A stretch of 64,000 bases of DNA from an uncultured Gemmatimonadota bacterium (GTDB lineage Bacteria; Gemmatimonadota; Gemmatimonadetes; Palauibacterales; Palauibacteraceae). The stretch is taken from assembly GCA_913043255.1 (NCBI GenBank), contig CAJWLK010000002.1:186001-250000 (forward strand), written 5' to 3'. A program made the translations under genes and the position numbers. Shown here piece by piece: positions 8,566 to 18,910 of the stretch. Numbering within the stretch: the stretch's first letter is position 1; each line of letters begins with the position of its first letter. The notes beneath the pieces were generated by a model, which saw only the letters and a list, made by a program, of their open reading frames with translations, was not told where the DNA came from and searched no databases.

Positions 8566-10292
8566 ATCATCGCCTGAGCTATGGCAGCATCGTCAGGCGT
8601 TCTCACTTGAACCGCGTCCTCTATTTCCTGGGCAATCTTGCGCGACGACCACCCCAGTTCTGTCCCCATCACATTAGCTACGCGTTGGGCTGCGACCGAT
8701 ATTTTATTTCTTGTCTCAAGACCAATCCGAGTTCGTCGGTACAACACATCCTCAACATGGAGGGCCAATTCATTTTGAACTGCGTATAGCACTTCAGCCA
8801 AAATGTGCGGCCTGTCTTCTAGAATCAGATGGCGAAGTTCAGGACGATGTTTCACGAGTTCGAGCACCCGATATGCTCGAGTCCCATATGCTCGAGTTAG
8901 GCGGTCCGCACTTACCCGCCCAACGCCAGAAGCATTAGCACGAGTTCGAACATCGGCACGAAGAGCATCGAGTGTATCGAACGTCCCTCCCGGCAAAGGA
9001 ATCTTCGCGGTGTCGACCTTGTGGGTAGGCGAGATGCCGGCACGACCAAGAAACCGTTGTAGACGATCGACTGTTTTTTCTGCCATGTGTCGGTGCGAGG
9101 TCAACTTGCCACCACTAAGCGTAAATACCCCTGTCGGCCCTTCGCGTATTTCAAACTCCCGTGACACAGTACCAGGTTCAGCCAAACCTTCCTCCGGTTG
9201 GACAAGCGGGCGCAAGCCGGCCCAAGCGCTGAGGACGTCCCCAGATCGAAGTTTCGCTTGAGGAAAAAGGCGATTGGTTGCCTCAAGTAGGTAAGCGATC
9301 TCAGTTGGCGTAGCAGCTACGTCCTCAGGTTTCCCGTCGTAGAATTCATCCGTGGTCCCGATAAGCGTCAGGTCCTCACGCCATGGAAGGACAAACATAA
9401 TGCGACCGTCTTGAGGAGCCTCAAAGATAAACGCGCCATCGTGCCCAACTCGATCACGTTTCACATGAATATGGGTACCGCGAGACGGGGTAATACGAAC
9501 GGTTGGTTCAGCTTCCGCACGCATCAGAGTTTGCTCGGCCCACGCACCGGTCGCATTCACGATTGCTAGGGTGTCGACATCAAACTTTTTTCCCCGCTCG
9601 CGATCTTCGACCACTACTCGGTGACCGGGCCAGTCTGAAGAGTCAATCGCACATACTTCCGCTCGGTTTGTGACAATAGCACCGGACTCCAGAGCGGCTA
9701 TCACGGTCATCATAACGAGTCGTGCATCATCAACTTGAGCATCAAAGTACCGTGCACCCCCCAAGAGCCCTTTTCTCCGGATACCCGGTTCACGTTTTAT
9801 TAATTCCTCCGGCTCAAACATCTGGTGCCGTTCGATATTGCGGAAGAATGACAATGCATCATAGAGCCACATGCCAGCATCAAGCTTGAGCTTACCTACA
9901 CGACTGTCCTCAAAGATGGGAAACGTAAATTCCAAGGGACGAACCAAGTGTGGTGCGATTCGGAGTAGGGTTCGTCGCTCTTGGCTCGCTTCAAACACCA
10001 AGTCGAACTCGAAGTTCTCAAGGTAGCGGAGTCCTCCATGTACGAGCCGGGATGAGCGGCTGCTAGTTCCGCATGCGAAATCAACAGCTTCGATGAGAGC
10101 AGTTCGAAATCCACGGCGCGCGGCATCCCGTGCCACGGCGGCACCGGAGATACCACCACCTATGACCAGGACATCAAAATCCCCAGTTGCTAACCCCTCA
10201 AGCTGCTGGACACGCGCGAGTGGGGTTCCATAGGAAGGCGTGTCGCGGCGCTTCACGTCATGGTGCGATGACGAGCTTTCCGAATACTCCAC
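8562..10292 (-). CDS. glpD: glycerol-3-phosphate dehydrogenase (FAD)
   Basis: FDVLVIGGGISGAAVARDAARRG, SSRSSRLVHGGLRYLE, TSHRHMAEKTVD. Confidence 0.9.
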   Translation of the reverse strand: MEYSESSSSHHDVKRRDTPSYGTPLARVQQLEGLATGDFDVLVIGGGISGAAVARDAARRGFRTALIEAVDFACGTSSRSSRLVHGGLRYLENFEFDLVFEASQERRTLLRIAPHLVRPLEFTFPIFEDSRVGKLKLDAGMWLYDALSFFRNIERHQMFEPEELIKREPGIRRKGLLGGARYFDAQVDDARLVMMTVIAALESGAIVTNRAEVCAIDSSDWPGHRVVVEDRERGKKFDVDTLAIVNATGAWAEQTLMRAEAEPTVRITPSRGTHIHVKRDRVGHDGAFIFEAPQDGRIMFVLPWREDLTLIGTTDEFYDGKPEDVAATPTEIAYLLEATNRLFPQAKLRSGDVLSAWAGLRPLVQPEEGLAEPGTVSREFEIREGPTGVFTLSGGKLTSHRHMAEKTVDRLQRFLGRAGISPTHKVDTAKIPLPGGTFDTLDALRADVRTRANASGVGRVSADRLTRAYGTRAYRVLELVKHRPELRHLILEDRPHILAEVLYAVQNELALHVEDVLYRRTRIGLETRNKISVAAQRVANVMGTELGWSSRKIAQEIEDAVQVRTPDDAAIAQAMI

Positions 10293-11286
10293 CTGCCTCT
10301 AGGCGCTCATGCGCCTCTTTCACCTGTCCCAGAGACCAAACCGCATCGATCACAGGATGAAGTTCTCCCCGAACCACAAGGTCCATAACTCGCTCAAACT
10401 CCGCTTGTGTTGCCATAGTGGAGCCCATGATTTTTGTTTGGCTCCAGAACAATCTGGCGATGTTTACATGGCCTCCAGGCCCGGTCGTAGCTCCGTACAC
10501 AACCATACGTCCGAGACGTGATAGCGCCCTTATGCAGTTTTCCCACGTGGCCTCACCTACACTATCGAGTACCAGGTCGACTCCACGCTTACCCGTTTCT
10601 TTCCAAACACGCTTTGAAAAATCCTCTTCCAAACGGTCGATTACCAGATCTGCCCCAAGTCGTTGAACACGCGCCATATTTTCCGGGCCGCTCGTAACCG
10701 CAAAAACCCGAGCTCCAAAATGTTTCGAGATCTGAATCGCAGCAGTCGACACTCCCCCCGAAGCTCCCGTAACTAGTACGGTTTCTCCTGGCTGGAGGCC
10801 TCCCTGGGTAACTAGCCCACGCCATGCCGTCTGGTACACGAGAGCTGATGCCGCTGCTTTTTCGAATGGGAATTCTTCTGGTATCCGGTAGAGGCTTGTG
10901 ACCGGCACCACGGCCAATTCCGCAAAACCTCCAGCCACATGCTCACCCAATATCTGGTATGAGACACACAGTGGATGCTGTCCCCGCTTGCACCACTCAC
11001 AGGTTCCGCACCACACGCCGGGGTTTACCACAACTCGATCCCCGGGCTCCCACCCGGTCACCTCGGGTCCTACCGTATCGATTACACCCGCCATATCGGA
11101 GCCCCCGATATGAGGCATTTCGAGTTTGAGCCCTGGAAGACCTCGACGCACCCAGAGGTCGAGGTGATTAAGGGAAGCCGCCTTAACCTCTACTCGAACT
11201 TCTCTCTCCCCGGGCTCTGGGTTCGGGCACTCGCCCACCTGGATAACTTCGGGGCCACCATGATCGTTGAAAAATGCAGCTTTCAT
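10258..11286 (-). CDS. zinc-binding alcohol dehydrogenase / quinone oxidoreductase family
   Basis: GxGDRVVVNPGVWCGTCEWCKRG zinc motif; VLVTGASGGVSTAAIQ nucleotide-binding motif. Confidence 0.9.
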   Translation of the reverse strand: MKAAFFNDHGGPEVIQVGECPNPEPGEREVRVEVKAASLNHLDLWVRRGLPGLKLEMPHIGGSDMAGVIDTVGPEVTGWEPGDRVVVNPGVWCGTCEWCKRGQHPLCVSYQILGEHVAGGFAELAVVPVTSLYRIPEEFPFEKAAASALVYQTAWRGLVTQGGLQPGETVLVTGASGGVSTAAIQISKHFGARVFAVTSGPENMARVQRLGADLVIDRLEEDFSKRVWKETGKRGVDLVLDSVGEATWENCIRALSRLGRMVVYGATTGPGGHVNIARLFWSQTKIMGSTMATQAEFERVMDLVVRGELHPVIDAVWSLGQVKEAHERLEAGGVFGKLVIAP

Positions 11287-11496
11287 AACTGAAACGTATG
11301 ATCGATTTGTGGTATATGCATACTCTGATCCGTTTTTTCTATAATTAGTTGGATAACCATAGGCCCATTACATTGACTCTAGATGATACCGAGTCTCACC
11401 TAGAGTTGAAAGCCGGTTTCAACTATCTTATCGTAGCCTGCTGGAAATGGTAGAAATGGCAATCTGTTTCTTCACAGAACCCTGCGCACATCTCCA

Positions 11497-11522
11497 GGCC
11501 GGCAACCTCACGGTGACCGGCC
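11497..11522 (+). promoter_or_regulatory. stem-loop in the sufC leader (attenuator/terminator-like)
   Basis: GGCCGG-caACCtcacGGTga-CCGGCC followed by TTT, ending 24 nt before the sufC ATG. Confidence 0.4.
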
Positions 11523-11546
11523 TTTGCTAAAATAAGAGGACTATCA

Positions 11547-12320
11547 ATGTCAGCTCCCCTCCTGGTTATCCAAGACCTCCATGCCAAAGTGGCCGGTGAA
11601 GATCTTGAAATTCTTAATGGTGTAGACCTAACTGTGGAACACGGCCAAGTCCACGCGTTGATGGGTCCGAATGGATCAGGTAAGAGTACTCTCGCGAAGG
11701 TCATTGCAGGGCACCCGGGATATGAGGTTACCAAAGGTGAGATCTTACTGAACGGTGAGGCTCTCCTTGATCTTGAACCAGATGAGAGGAGCCGGGCTGG
11801 CGTTTTTCTTGCTTTTCAGTATCCGGCCGAGGTCCCAGGGGTTTCGATTGCCAACTTCCTCCGAACAGCGATGAACGCTCGCGTCGGTGACGAAGATGAA
11901 ATGGACATCTTCGCGTTTCAAGAACGGCTAACGGAAAAGATGGAACTGCTCAAGGTGGACGAAGGTTTTGCAAGTCGGTATTTGAACGACGGGTTTTCGG
12001 GGGGCGAGAAAAAAAGAAATGAAGTCCTCCAAATGGCGGTTCTGGAGCCAGCCCTCGCAGTTCTCGATGAAACTGACAGCGGCCTCGACATCGATGCACT
12101 CAAGATTGTGGCAAACGGCGTGAACACCCTGTCATCAGAGGATGCATCTTTGGGAGTACTGCTAATAACCCACTATCAACGGATCCTCACTTACATCAAC
12201 GCCGATCACGTACATGTGATGATCGGAGGGAGAATCGTCGAGAGTGCCGGCCCCGAACTCGCCAACAAGCTTGAGGCCAAAGGATATGACTGGTTGCATC
12301 AGGCAGCGGCCACGGTTTAA
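11547..12320 (+). CDS. sufC: Fe-S cluster assembly ATPase SufC
   Basis: GPNGSGKSTLAKVIAGHPGYEVTKGEI, FSGGEKKRNEVLQ, LAVLDETDSGLDIDAL; followed by sufB/sufD. Confidence 0.97.
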   Translation: MSAPLLVIQDLHAKVAGEDLEILNGVDLTVEHGQVHALMGPNGSGKSTLAKVIAGHPGYEVTKGEILLNGEALLDLEPDERSRAGVFLAFQYPAEVPGVSIANFLRTAMNARVGDEDEMDIFAFQERLTEKMELLKVDEGFASRYLNDGFSGGEKKRNEVLQMAVLEPALAVLDETDSGLDIDALKIVANGVNTLSSEDASLGVLLITHYQRILTYINADHVHVMIGGRIVESAGPELANKLEAKGYDWLHQAAATV

Positions 12321-12389
12321 CCCAATTAAAACCAGCCATAGGCTGGAGCCAAATAAATTTCAAGCAGCCTTAGGAAAGAGAAGAGCAAG

Positions 12390-13805
12390 ATGCCTCAGAA
12401 TGAGACCATTAAAGAACTCGGGCTCGATGAGTACAAGTACGATTTTGTCACTGACGACAAACCAGTATTTCGAGCCGTCCCGGGCCTATCCGAGGAAATT
12501 GTGCGACAAATTTCTGCCCATAAAGAAGAGCCAGAGTGGATGCTTGAATTCCGGCTTAAGGCCTACGAAATCTACGAATCGAAGCCTATGCCTGAGTGGG
12601 GTGGCGATCTCTCAACACTCGAAGCAACGCTTGATAACATCTATTTCTACCTCAAACCACAGGACCAGATGGAGCGTTCTTGGGATGATGTTCCACAGGA
12701 AATCAAAGATACGTTTGATAAGCTTGGAATCCCGGAAGCGGAGCGGAAAGCACTAGCAGGGGTTGGGGCACAATACGAGTCTGAAATGGTTTATCACTCC
12801 CTCAAGGAACAGTGGGAAGAACAAGGAGTGATCTTTGACTCAATTGAAGATGGTCTCCGTAACCACCCCGACCTGTTTAAGCAGTATTTCGCCACAGTCA
12901 TTCCACAAGCTGACAACAAATTCTCGGCACTTAATTCAGCTGTGTGGTCCGGAGGTTCATTTGTCTATATCCCAAAAGGGGTCAAGGTCGAAATACCACT
13001 CCAAGCGTACTTCCGTGTCAACTCCGAACGCATGGGCCAGTTTGAGAGAACGTTAATAATCGTGGATGAGGGAGCAGATGCACACTATGTAGAAGGGTGC
13101 ACAGCTCCTGTTTATACGACGGAGTCGTTTCACTCAGGTGTGATTGAGATCATCGTCAAAAAGGGGGGGAATTTCCGGTATACAACCATCCAAAACTGGT
13201 CGAACAACATGTACAACCTGGTCACGCAACGGGCCATGGTTCACGAAGATGCAAAAATGGAATGGCTTGACGGAAACCTCGGTTCGAAACTCACAATGAA
13301 GTACCCATCATGTTATCTCGTGGGAGAGGGCGCCCACGGCGAGATTTTATCGATCGCGTACGCGGGAGATGGTCAGCACCAAGACACCGGAGGAAAGGTG
13401 GTTCATGCGGCTCCTCACACGACATCTCAGATCACGTCAAAGTCGATCTCGAGGGGTGAGGGTCGAGCGTCGTACCGGGGCCTCTGCAAAGTTTATGATG
13501 GTGCATTAGATGCAAAATCAAACGTTGAGTGCGATGCGCTACTGCTCGATGAAACATCACGAACAGACACTTATCCATACATCGAAATTGATGAAAACAC
13601 AGCCTCTATTGGGCATGAAGCCACAGTGTCGAAGGTTGGCGACGAACAGATTTTTTATCTCATGAGTCGAGGGCTTGATGAAGCGGAGGCGATGGCGATG
13701 ATCGTACGCGGATTTATCGAACCAGTCGCCAAAGAGTTGCCTCTTGAGTACGCGATTGAACTGAATCGGTTGATTGAACTCGAAATGGAAGGGTCCGTCG
13801 GCTGA
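12390..13805 (+). CDS. sufB: Fe-S cluster assembly protein SufB
   Basis: [78 protein letters not shown]. Confidence 0.97.
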   Translation: MPQNETIKELGLDEYKYDFVTDDKPVFRAVPGLSEEIVRQISAHKEEPEWMLEFRLKAYEIYESKPMPEWGGDLSTLEATLDNIYFYLKPQDQMERSWDDVPQEIKDTFDKLGIPEAERKALAGVGAQYESEMVYHSLKEQWEEQGVIFDSIEDGLRNHPDLFKQYFATVIPQADNKFSALNSAVWSGGSFVYIPKGVKVEIPLQAYFRVNSERMGQFERTLIIVDEGADAHYVEGCTAPVYTTESFHSGVIEIIVKKGGNFRYTTIQNWSNNMYNLVTQRAMVHEDAKMEWLDGNLGSKLTMKYPSCYLVGEGAHGEILSIAYAGDGQHQDTGGKVVHAAPHTTSQITSKSISRGEGRASYRGLCKVYDGALDAKSNVECDALLLDETSRTDTYPYIEIDENTASIGHEATVSKVGDEQIFYLMSRGLDEAEAMAMIVRGFIEPVAKELPLEYAIELNRLIELEMEGSVG

Positions 13806-13866
13806 TCTTCGGAACCTTGCAACTAAACGGCGTACCACTCCACGAAATAGAGGGAGACTAGAAGTC

Positions 13867-15201
13867 TTGAACAATACAACGGCGGCGGCGAGAACCGACG
13901 CTGTCTTACCTAAATGGAATTTTGCGCAGTTTGCTAGTGAGCTCACCGAACCTGCTCCGCTCACTTCTGCTCGGAAGGCAGCCTGGAAGCGATATTCGGA
14001 ATTACCCTTCCCCACCCGTAAAGTGGAAGAGTGGCGGTATACAGACATTTCAACGATCGATTTTGAGCTGCTGACTCCGGCAATACGGACAGAAGAGATT
14101 GATGAGGAGTTACCAGCTGACGTTCGAGAAATCTTGTCCCAGTCAGGGGACCGAGCGGGGGTGGTCGTATATCAAGACGGATGCGTGGTGCACGTTGAAC
14201 TTGACCAAGTGCTCGCCGATGCAGGCGTTATCCTGTGCTCTCTCGCTCAAGCCGCCGAAAACCATCCTGAACTACTTCAACAAGCACTGTTTGAGACGAG
14301 ACCAAGCACAGCAGAAGAGAAATTGTGGACCCTCCACCTTGCAATATTGAGTGGCGGGTATCTACTACATGTGCCTCCGGGAGTGGAACTGCCGGCACCA
14401 ATTCACACATTCAACACCCTCAAAACTCCTGGCCTCCTCACATCAACACATTCATTGATTATGATGGAGAAAAGCGCACGTGCGGCGGTGATAGAGGAAT
14501 TCATATCTGAAGACCTTGATGAACAAACCGTATCACTGCACGGAGCAAGCGTCCATTGCAAGGATAGTGCGGGCATCGAATATGTCACGGTACAGCAATA
14601 CGGGAGGGGGGTTGCCCACTTTTCCACCCAACACACCGTGGCCCACCACAACGCGAAATCCATCACCTTTAATGTAGGACTCGGTGCGGATTTATCGCGC
14701 GCAGATGTGACGAGTCGACTCTTGGGTCCAGGCAGTGATAGTGAGATGCTTGCACTCTGGTTCGGTGATGCCCAGCAACATTTCGATCATCACACCCTTC
14801 AACATCACAAAGCACCACACGCGCACAGTGACCTGTTATTTAAAGGTGCGCTCACTGATAAGGCATCAAGCGTGTTTCGCGGTCTGATCCAGGTCGACGT
14901 GGGAGCTCAGCTCACAGACGCCTATCAGACTAACCGAAACCTGCTGTTGAGCGAAGGGTCCCATGCTACAGCACTTCCGAACCTCGAGATCGAAGCTGAT
15001 GATGTCCGCTGCTCGCATGGAGCGACAATCGGACAAGTGGACAACACACAACTTTTCTATCTCATGAGTCGAGGCCTTACACAACGGCAGGCAGAACGTC
15101 TACTGGTATTCGGTTTCTTCGATGAAGTTCTGGGTCGCTTACCGATGGCCGGAGTTCGCGAACGGATACGAGGGGCTATCGAGGAGAAAATCGGCCTATG
15201 A
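13867..15201 (+). CDS. sufD: Fe-S cluster assembly protein SufD
   Basis: ORF 13774..15201; TTG at 13867 likely start after [55 protein letters not shown]. Confidence 0.92.
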   Translation: MNNTTAAARTDAVLPKWNFAQFASELTEPAPLTSARKAAWKRYSELPFPTRKVEEWRYTDISTIDFELLTPAIRTEEIDEELPADVREILSQSGDRAGVVVYQDGCVVHVELDQVLADAGVILCSLAQAAENHPELLQQALFETRPSTAEEKLWTLHLAILSGGYLLHVPPGVELPAPIHTFNTLKTPGLLTSTHSLIMMEKSARAAVIEEFISEDLDEQTVSLHGASVHCKDSAGIEYVTVQQYGRGVAHFSTQHTVAHHNAKSITFNVGLGADLSRADVTSRLLGPGSDSEMLALWFGDAQQHFDHHTLQHHKAPHAHSDLLFKGALTDKASSVFRGLIQVDVGAQLTDAYQTNRNLLLSEGSHATALPNLEIEADDVRCSHGATIGQVDNTQLFYLMSRGLTQRQAERLLVFGFFDEVLGRLPMAGVRERIRGAIEEKIGL

Positions 15202-15518
15202 GCGGATTTGTCACTGTCGCAAAATTAAACGATCTGCCCGAGAATGACCTAAAGGGCTTGATAGTGGATGGCGTTGCTATCGTTCTTATCAATCGCGACG
15301 GTGTCATATACGCGCTCGAGGACAGTTGCTCACATGAAGAGTTCCCTCTGTCGGCAGGAGACTTGGTCGGGTGTGAGATCACCTGTTCGCTTCATGGAGC
15401 CCGATTCGACATTGAGACGGGAGTGCCTCGGGCTTTACCCGCGGTATTACCAGTTAGAACGTTCGAGGTGCAGGTCGAGGGAGATGACATCAAGGTCAAC
15501 CTCACTGAAGCAGCTTAG
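15198..15518 (+). CDS. Rieske-type [2Fe-2S] ferredoxin
   Basis: CSHEEFPL...CSLHGARFDIETG Rieske motifs. Confidence 0.92.
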   Translation: MSGFVTVAKLNDLPENDLKGLIVDGVAIVLINRDGVIYALEDSCSHEEFPLSAGDLVGCEITCSLHGARFDIETGVPRALPAVLPVRTFEVQVEGDDIKVNLTEAA

Positions 15519-15575
15519 CCTGTAACGCACCAAGAACCGACCAAAGAAACCAGTCCAATTCGATCCAGTGTAGCG

Positions 15576-16880
15576 ATGGAAACCAATCAATCGGAAAATC
15601 AGGTCTCTATCAGCGATAGCCAAGCTATCGAAGAAGCACTCAACGAATCGACCAACCCAGATTTTCAGGTGATTCGCGATCAATTCCCAATTCTGCGCCG
15701 TAACATTAACGGACACCCGCTCGTCTACCTTGATAGTGCGGCCAGTTCACAAAAACCTCTCCGTGTCCTTGAGAGGATCGACCGTTATCTGCGAGAACAG
15801 CATGCTAACGTGCACCGGGGTGTTCACTCATTGAGTATCGAGGCAACCGACGCGTACGAGGAAGCTCGGAACACGATTGCAGTTCATGTGGGAGCGGCTG
15901 ATTCGAGCGAAATCGTGTTTACCCGAGGTACTACCGAATCCATCAACCTTGTCGCTTCAAGTTGGGGAGACACCTTCGTAAAAGAGGGAGATGAAATCAT
16001 CCTCACAAAGATGGAGCATCATTCAAACATTGTACCGTGGCAAATCCTTGCCGAACGTACGGGAGCGCGACTGAACTACGTTGATGTCACGGCCGACGGC
16101 CGTCTCGATATGAATGACCTAGATCGACTACTCGAACGCAGACCTAAGCTGGTTTCTTTTACACATGTATCGAACGGTATGGGTACGTTAAATCCCGTCA
16201 TCGACATCGTTGAACGGGCCCATGCTGTTGGAGCTTTGACCCTCATAGACGGGGCTCAAGCGGCACCTCATCTTCAGATCAACGTAGAAGAACTAGGCTG
16301 CGACTTCTACGCCTTCAGTGCCCATAAAATGTGCGGACCAACTGGTGTGGGAGCATTGTGGGGACGTCGGGATTTGTTTGAAATAATGCCGCCGTATCAG
16401 AGCGGCGGAGAGATGATATCAGAAGTTACGCTCGAAGGTTCTAGGTGGGCAGAAGTCCCCCACAAGTTTGAGGCTGGCACACCCAACATTTCAGGCGTCG
16501 TTGGTTTTGGGGAAGCTGTCCAATTCCTAAACGATGTCGGATTGGACACCATTGCTGTCCACGAAAACAGTCTCAAAAAGTACGCACTAGAACGATTGAC
16601 GGCTGTCGAAGGCCTGACCCTCTATGGCCCACGAGAAGAACGCACGTCGGTCTTCTCGTTTACATACGGGGATATTCACCCACACGACCTATCGACCATT
16701 CTTGACCAAAATGGAATCGCCATCCGTGCTGGACACCATTGTAACCAACCGCTTATGGATCATTTTGGCATCAGTGCAACGGCCCGTGCCAGTTTTTACC
16801 TCTACAATACACACAACGAAGTTGATGCACTTTGTGAGGGGCTTCAGATGGCGGCCAAAGTCTTCGGCGGAATAGCCTGA
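15576..16880 (+). CDS. sufS: cysteine desulfurase SufS
   Basis: YLDSAASSQKP, TRGTTESINLVASSWG, FSAHKMCGPTGVGALWG, RAGHHCNQPLM. Confidence 0.97.
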   Translation: METNQSENQVSISDSQAIEEALNESTNPDFQVIRDQFPILRRNINGHPLVYLDSAASSQKPLRVLERIDRYLREQHANVHRGVHSLSIEATDAYEEARNTIAVHVGAADSSEIVFTRGTTESINLVASSWGDTFVKEGDEIILTKMEHHSNIVPWQILAERTGARLNYVDVTADGRLDMNDLDRLLERRPKLVSFTHVSNGMGTLNPVIDIVERAHAVGALTLIDGAQAAPHLQINVEELGCDFYAFSAHKMCGPTGVGALWGRRDLFEIMPPYQSGGEMISEVTLEGSRWAEVPHKFEAGTPNISGVVGFGEAVQFLNDVGLDTIAVHENSLKKYALERLTAVEGLTLYGPREERTSVFSFTYGDIHPHDLSTILDQNGIAIRAGHHCNQPLMDHFGISATARASFYLYNTHNEVDALCEGLQMAAKVFGGIA

Positions 16881-16883
16881 CTC

Positions 16884-17375
16884 ATGACTGACCCACAGAA
16901 TCCTGCGCGAACAGACCGAGAGATCCCATCTACACTAAACACGCTTTACCGGGAGTTGATTCTCGACCACTACCGTAAACCTCGAAATAAACGTGCCCTC
17001 GACGATGCCACCCACGCTATCACCATGAACAATCCACTCTGTGGAGACGTTATCGAATTGCTCCTGAGAGTGGAGGACGGGCGAATTGCCGAGGCATGCT
17101 TTTTAGGTCGCGGTTGTTCGATCAGCCAAGCATCCGCGTCAATGCTCACTGGCCGAGTACGGAATAAAACACCTGAGGAAGTGCTTGAGTTATCGAAAAA
17201 GTTCACACAACTGTTGCATGGCGATGAATCATTGCTGTCCGATTCAGACTTAGGAGATCTGCGTGCACTGGCGGGAGTCTCAAAGTTTCCAGTCCGAATC
17301 AAATGTGCACTGCTCGGGTGGAATTGCCTCGACGAGCTTACCGAGGGTGAGGTGCTACCCGCCGAATCACCCTAA
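16884..17375 (+). CDS. sufU: Fe-S assembly scaffold/sulfurtransferase SufU
   Basis: NNPLCGDVIELLL, GRGCSISQASASM, RIKCALLGW. Confidence 0.93.
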   Translation: MTDPQNPARTDREIPSTLNTLYRELILDHYRKPRNKRALDDATHAITMNNPLCGDVIELLLRVEDGRIAEACFLGRGCSISQASASMLTGRVRNKTPEEVLELSKKFTQLLHGDESLLSDSDLGDLRALAGVSKFPVRIKCALLGWNCLDELTEGEVLPAESP

Positions 17376-17393
17376 AAGTAGATCGGTGCAACT

Positions 17394-18317
17394 TTGGTAA
17401 AAAACGATGAGCCCGCCATTGCTTCTTCTCCTTTTCTCTCGGGTCGAGTTCTAAAGATTGCAGGTGGCATCTACGATGTAGACACATCCGACGGTCTTCG
17501 CCGGGCTTCATTAAGGGGTCGTGTGAAGCAGACAGACTCCCGAATCGTATCCGTGGGAGACCTTGTAGAGCTTGAATCCACTTCCGACGAACCACGTATT
17601 GCCAAACTCCTTCCTCGTAAGAGTGCTCTCACACGTCATGGCGTTGCTAAACGCCGAGAACAGGTCATTGTGGCTAACGTGGATCAAGTGATGGTAGTGG
17701 CGGCCGACCGGTCCCCAAACCCAGACATATTCATGATCGATCGACTATTTGCCCTTGCCACATTAAGTGAAATTGAGAGTTGTCTTGTGGTCAATAAGAT
17801 CGACTTGTCTGATACCTTCTCCCACGAGATTGAGGTTTACGAAAAAGTTGGATTCAACATTTTTCGGACAAGCGCTCATTCGGGCGACGGCCTGGAGGAC
17901 TTAAGCAAACGGCTGGAGGGACGCATCACTGTTCTTACAGGACAATCTGGGGTCGGGAAATCGAGCCTTCTCAATGTTTTGATTCCTGGGCTTGATCTCC
18001 GCGTCGGTAAAATTAGTGAGCGAAAAGGCCGTGGACGCCACACGACGGTTTCTTCCGCACTGTATCCGTATCCACAGGGAGGATATGTAGCCGATACACC
18101 TGGTCTCCAGTACGTGGCTTTGTGGAATATTGATCCAAGTGATGTGGTAGATGGTTTCTCGGAAATTGCCATAATAGGTCAAGACTGCCGATTTGCAGAT
18201 TGTCGACACCGTTCTGAACCTGACTGTGCGGTTTGTCAGAATGTAGAAAACGGAAACATTGAAACCCACCGATACAAGAGTTACCTCGCACTCCTGAGCG
18301 AATCGGAGAACCAGTGA
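17394..18317 (+). CDS. rsgA: ribosome small-subunit-dependent GTPase A
   Basis: Circularly permuted GTPase: VVNKIDL, LTGQSGVGKSSLLN, ADTPGLQ; C-terminal Cys/His zinc motif; TTG start. Confidence 0.92.
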   Translation: MVKNDEPAIASSPFLSGRVLKIAGGIYDVDTSDGLRRASLRGRVKQTDSRIVSVGDLVELESTSDEPRIAKLLPRKSALTRHGVAKRREQVIVANVDQVMVVAADRSPNPDIFMIDRLFALATLSEIESCLVVNKIDLSDTFSHEIEVYEKVGFNIFRTSAHSGDGLEDLSKRLEGRITVLTGQSGVGKSSLLNVLIPGLDLRVGKISERKGRGRHTTVSSALYPYPQGGYVADTPGLQYVALWNIDPSDVVDGFSEIAIIGQDCRFADCRHRSEPDCAVCQNVENGNIETHRYKSYLALLSESENQ

Positions 18318-18910
18318 ACAGCGAGCCCGATGCAAAAAGTGTTCGCGAAGCACTCAAACGGTCGAACCCCCTTTTGGTTGATGCCAACAAAGGTGAGCGG
18401 CGTGCGGCCGTCACACTTCTTTTGAGGTCACTTGGAGGAGCAGTAGATGTCCTATTTGTCCGGCGTGCTGAAGTAGAAGGAGATCCCTGGTCAGGTCATA
18501 TGGCACTACCCGGTGGCCACATGGACCCTACAGACATCGATCTAATAGATACCGCACGGCGCGAGACGTTGGAGGAGGTTGGGGTCAGAATTAAGCGTGA
18601 CAATTTCCTTGGCCAACTCCACGATATGCATCCTGTAAATCGAAAACTTCCTCCAATCACTATCTCAGCTTTCGTGGCATGGCTTGATGGGGATGTGAAG
18701 GTCACCGGAAACCATGAGGTTCAGTATCACGTCTGGATACCTTACACAGAGTTAGGCAATCCCTCTAATGCTTCTGAAGTGGAGTATCACACAAATGGCC
18801 AAGACTTCGTACTACCCTCTATTGTGTACCAAGGTGACGTCATTTGGGGATTGACCCACCGTATCGTAATGAACCTCTGTGAAATACTGAGAGAGGAAGT
18901 GGGCGTATGA
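18314..18910 (+). CDS. NUDIX hydrolase (NudL/CoA pyrophosphatase-like)
   Basis: MALPGGHMDPTDIDLIDTARRETLEEVGV NUDIX box; GTG start overlapping rsgA stop. Confidence 0.9.
   Translation: MNSEPDAKSVREALKRSNPLLVDANKGERRAAVTLLLRSLGGAVDVLFVRRAEVEGDPWSGHMALPGGHMDPTDIDLIDTARRETLEEVGVRIKRDNFLGQLHDMHPVNRKLPPITISAFVAWLDGDVKVTGNHEVQYHVWIPYTELGNPSNASEVEYHTNGQDFVLPSIVYQGDVIWGLTHRIVMNLCEILREEVGV

Noticed and set aside
8871-8897. 15-bp tandem repeat ATATGCTCGAGT...ATATGCTCGAGT within glpD
   Set aside because: In frame, encodes RAYGTRAY in the coding sequence; ordinary local duplication, not a regulatory repeat.
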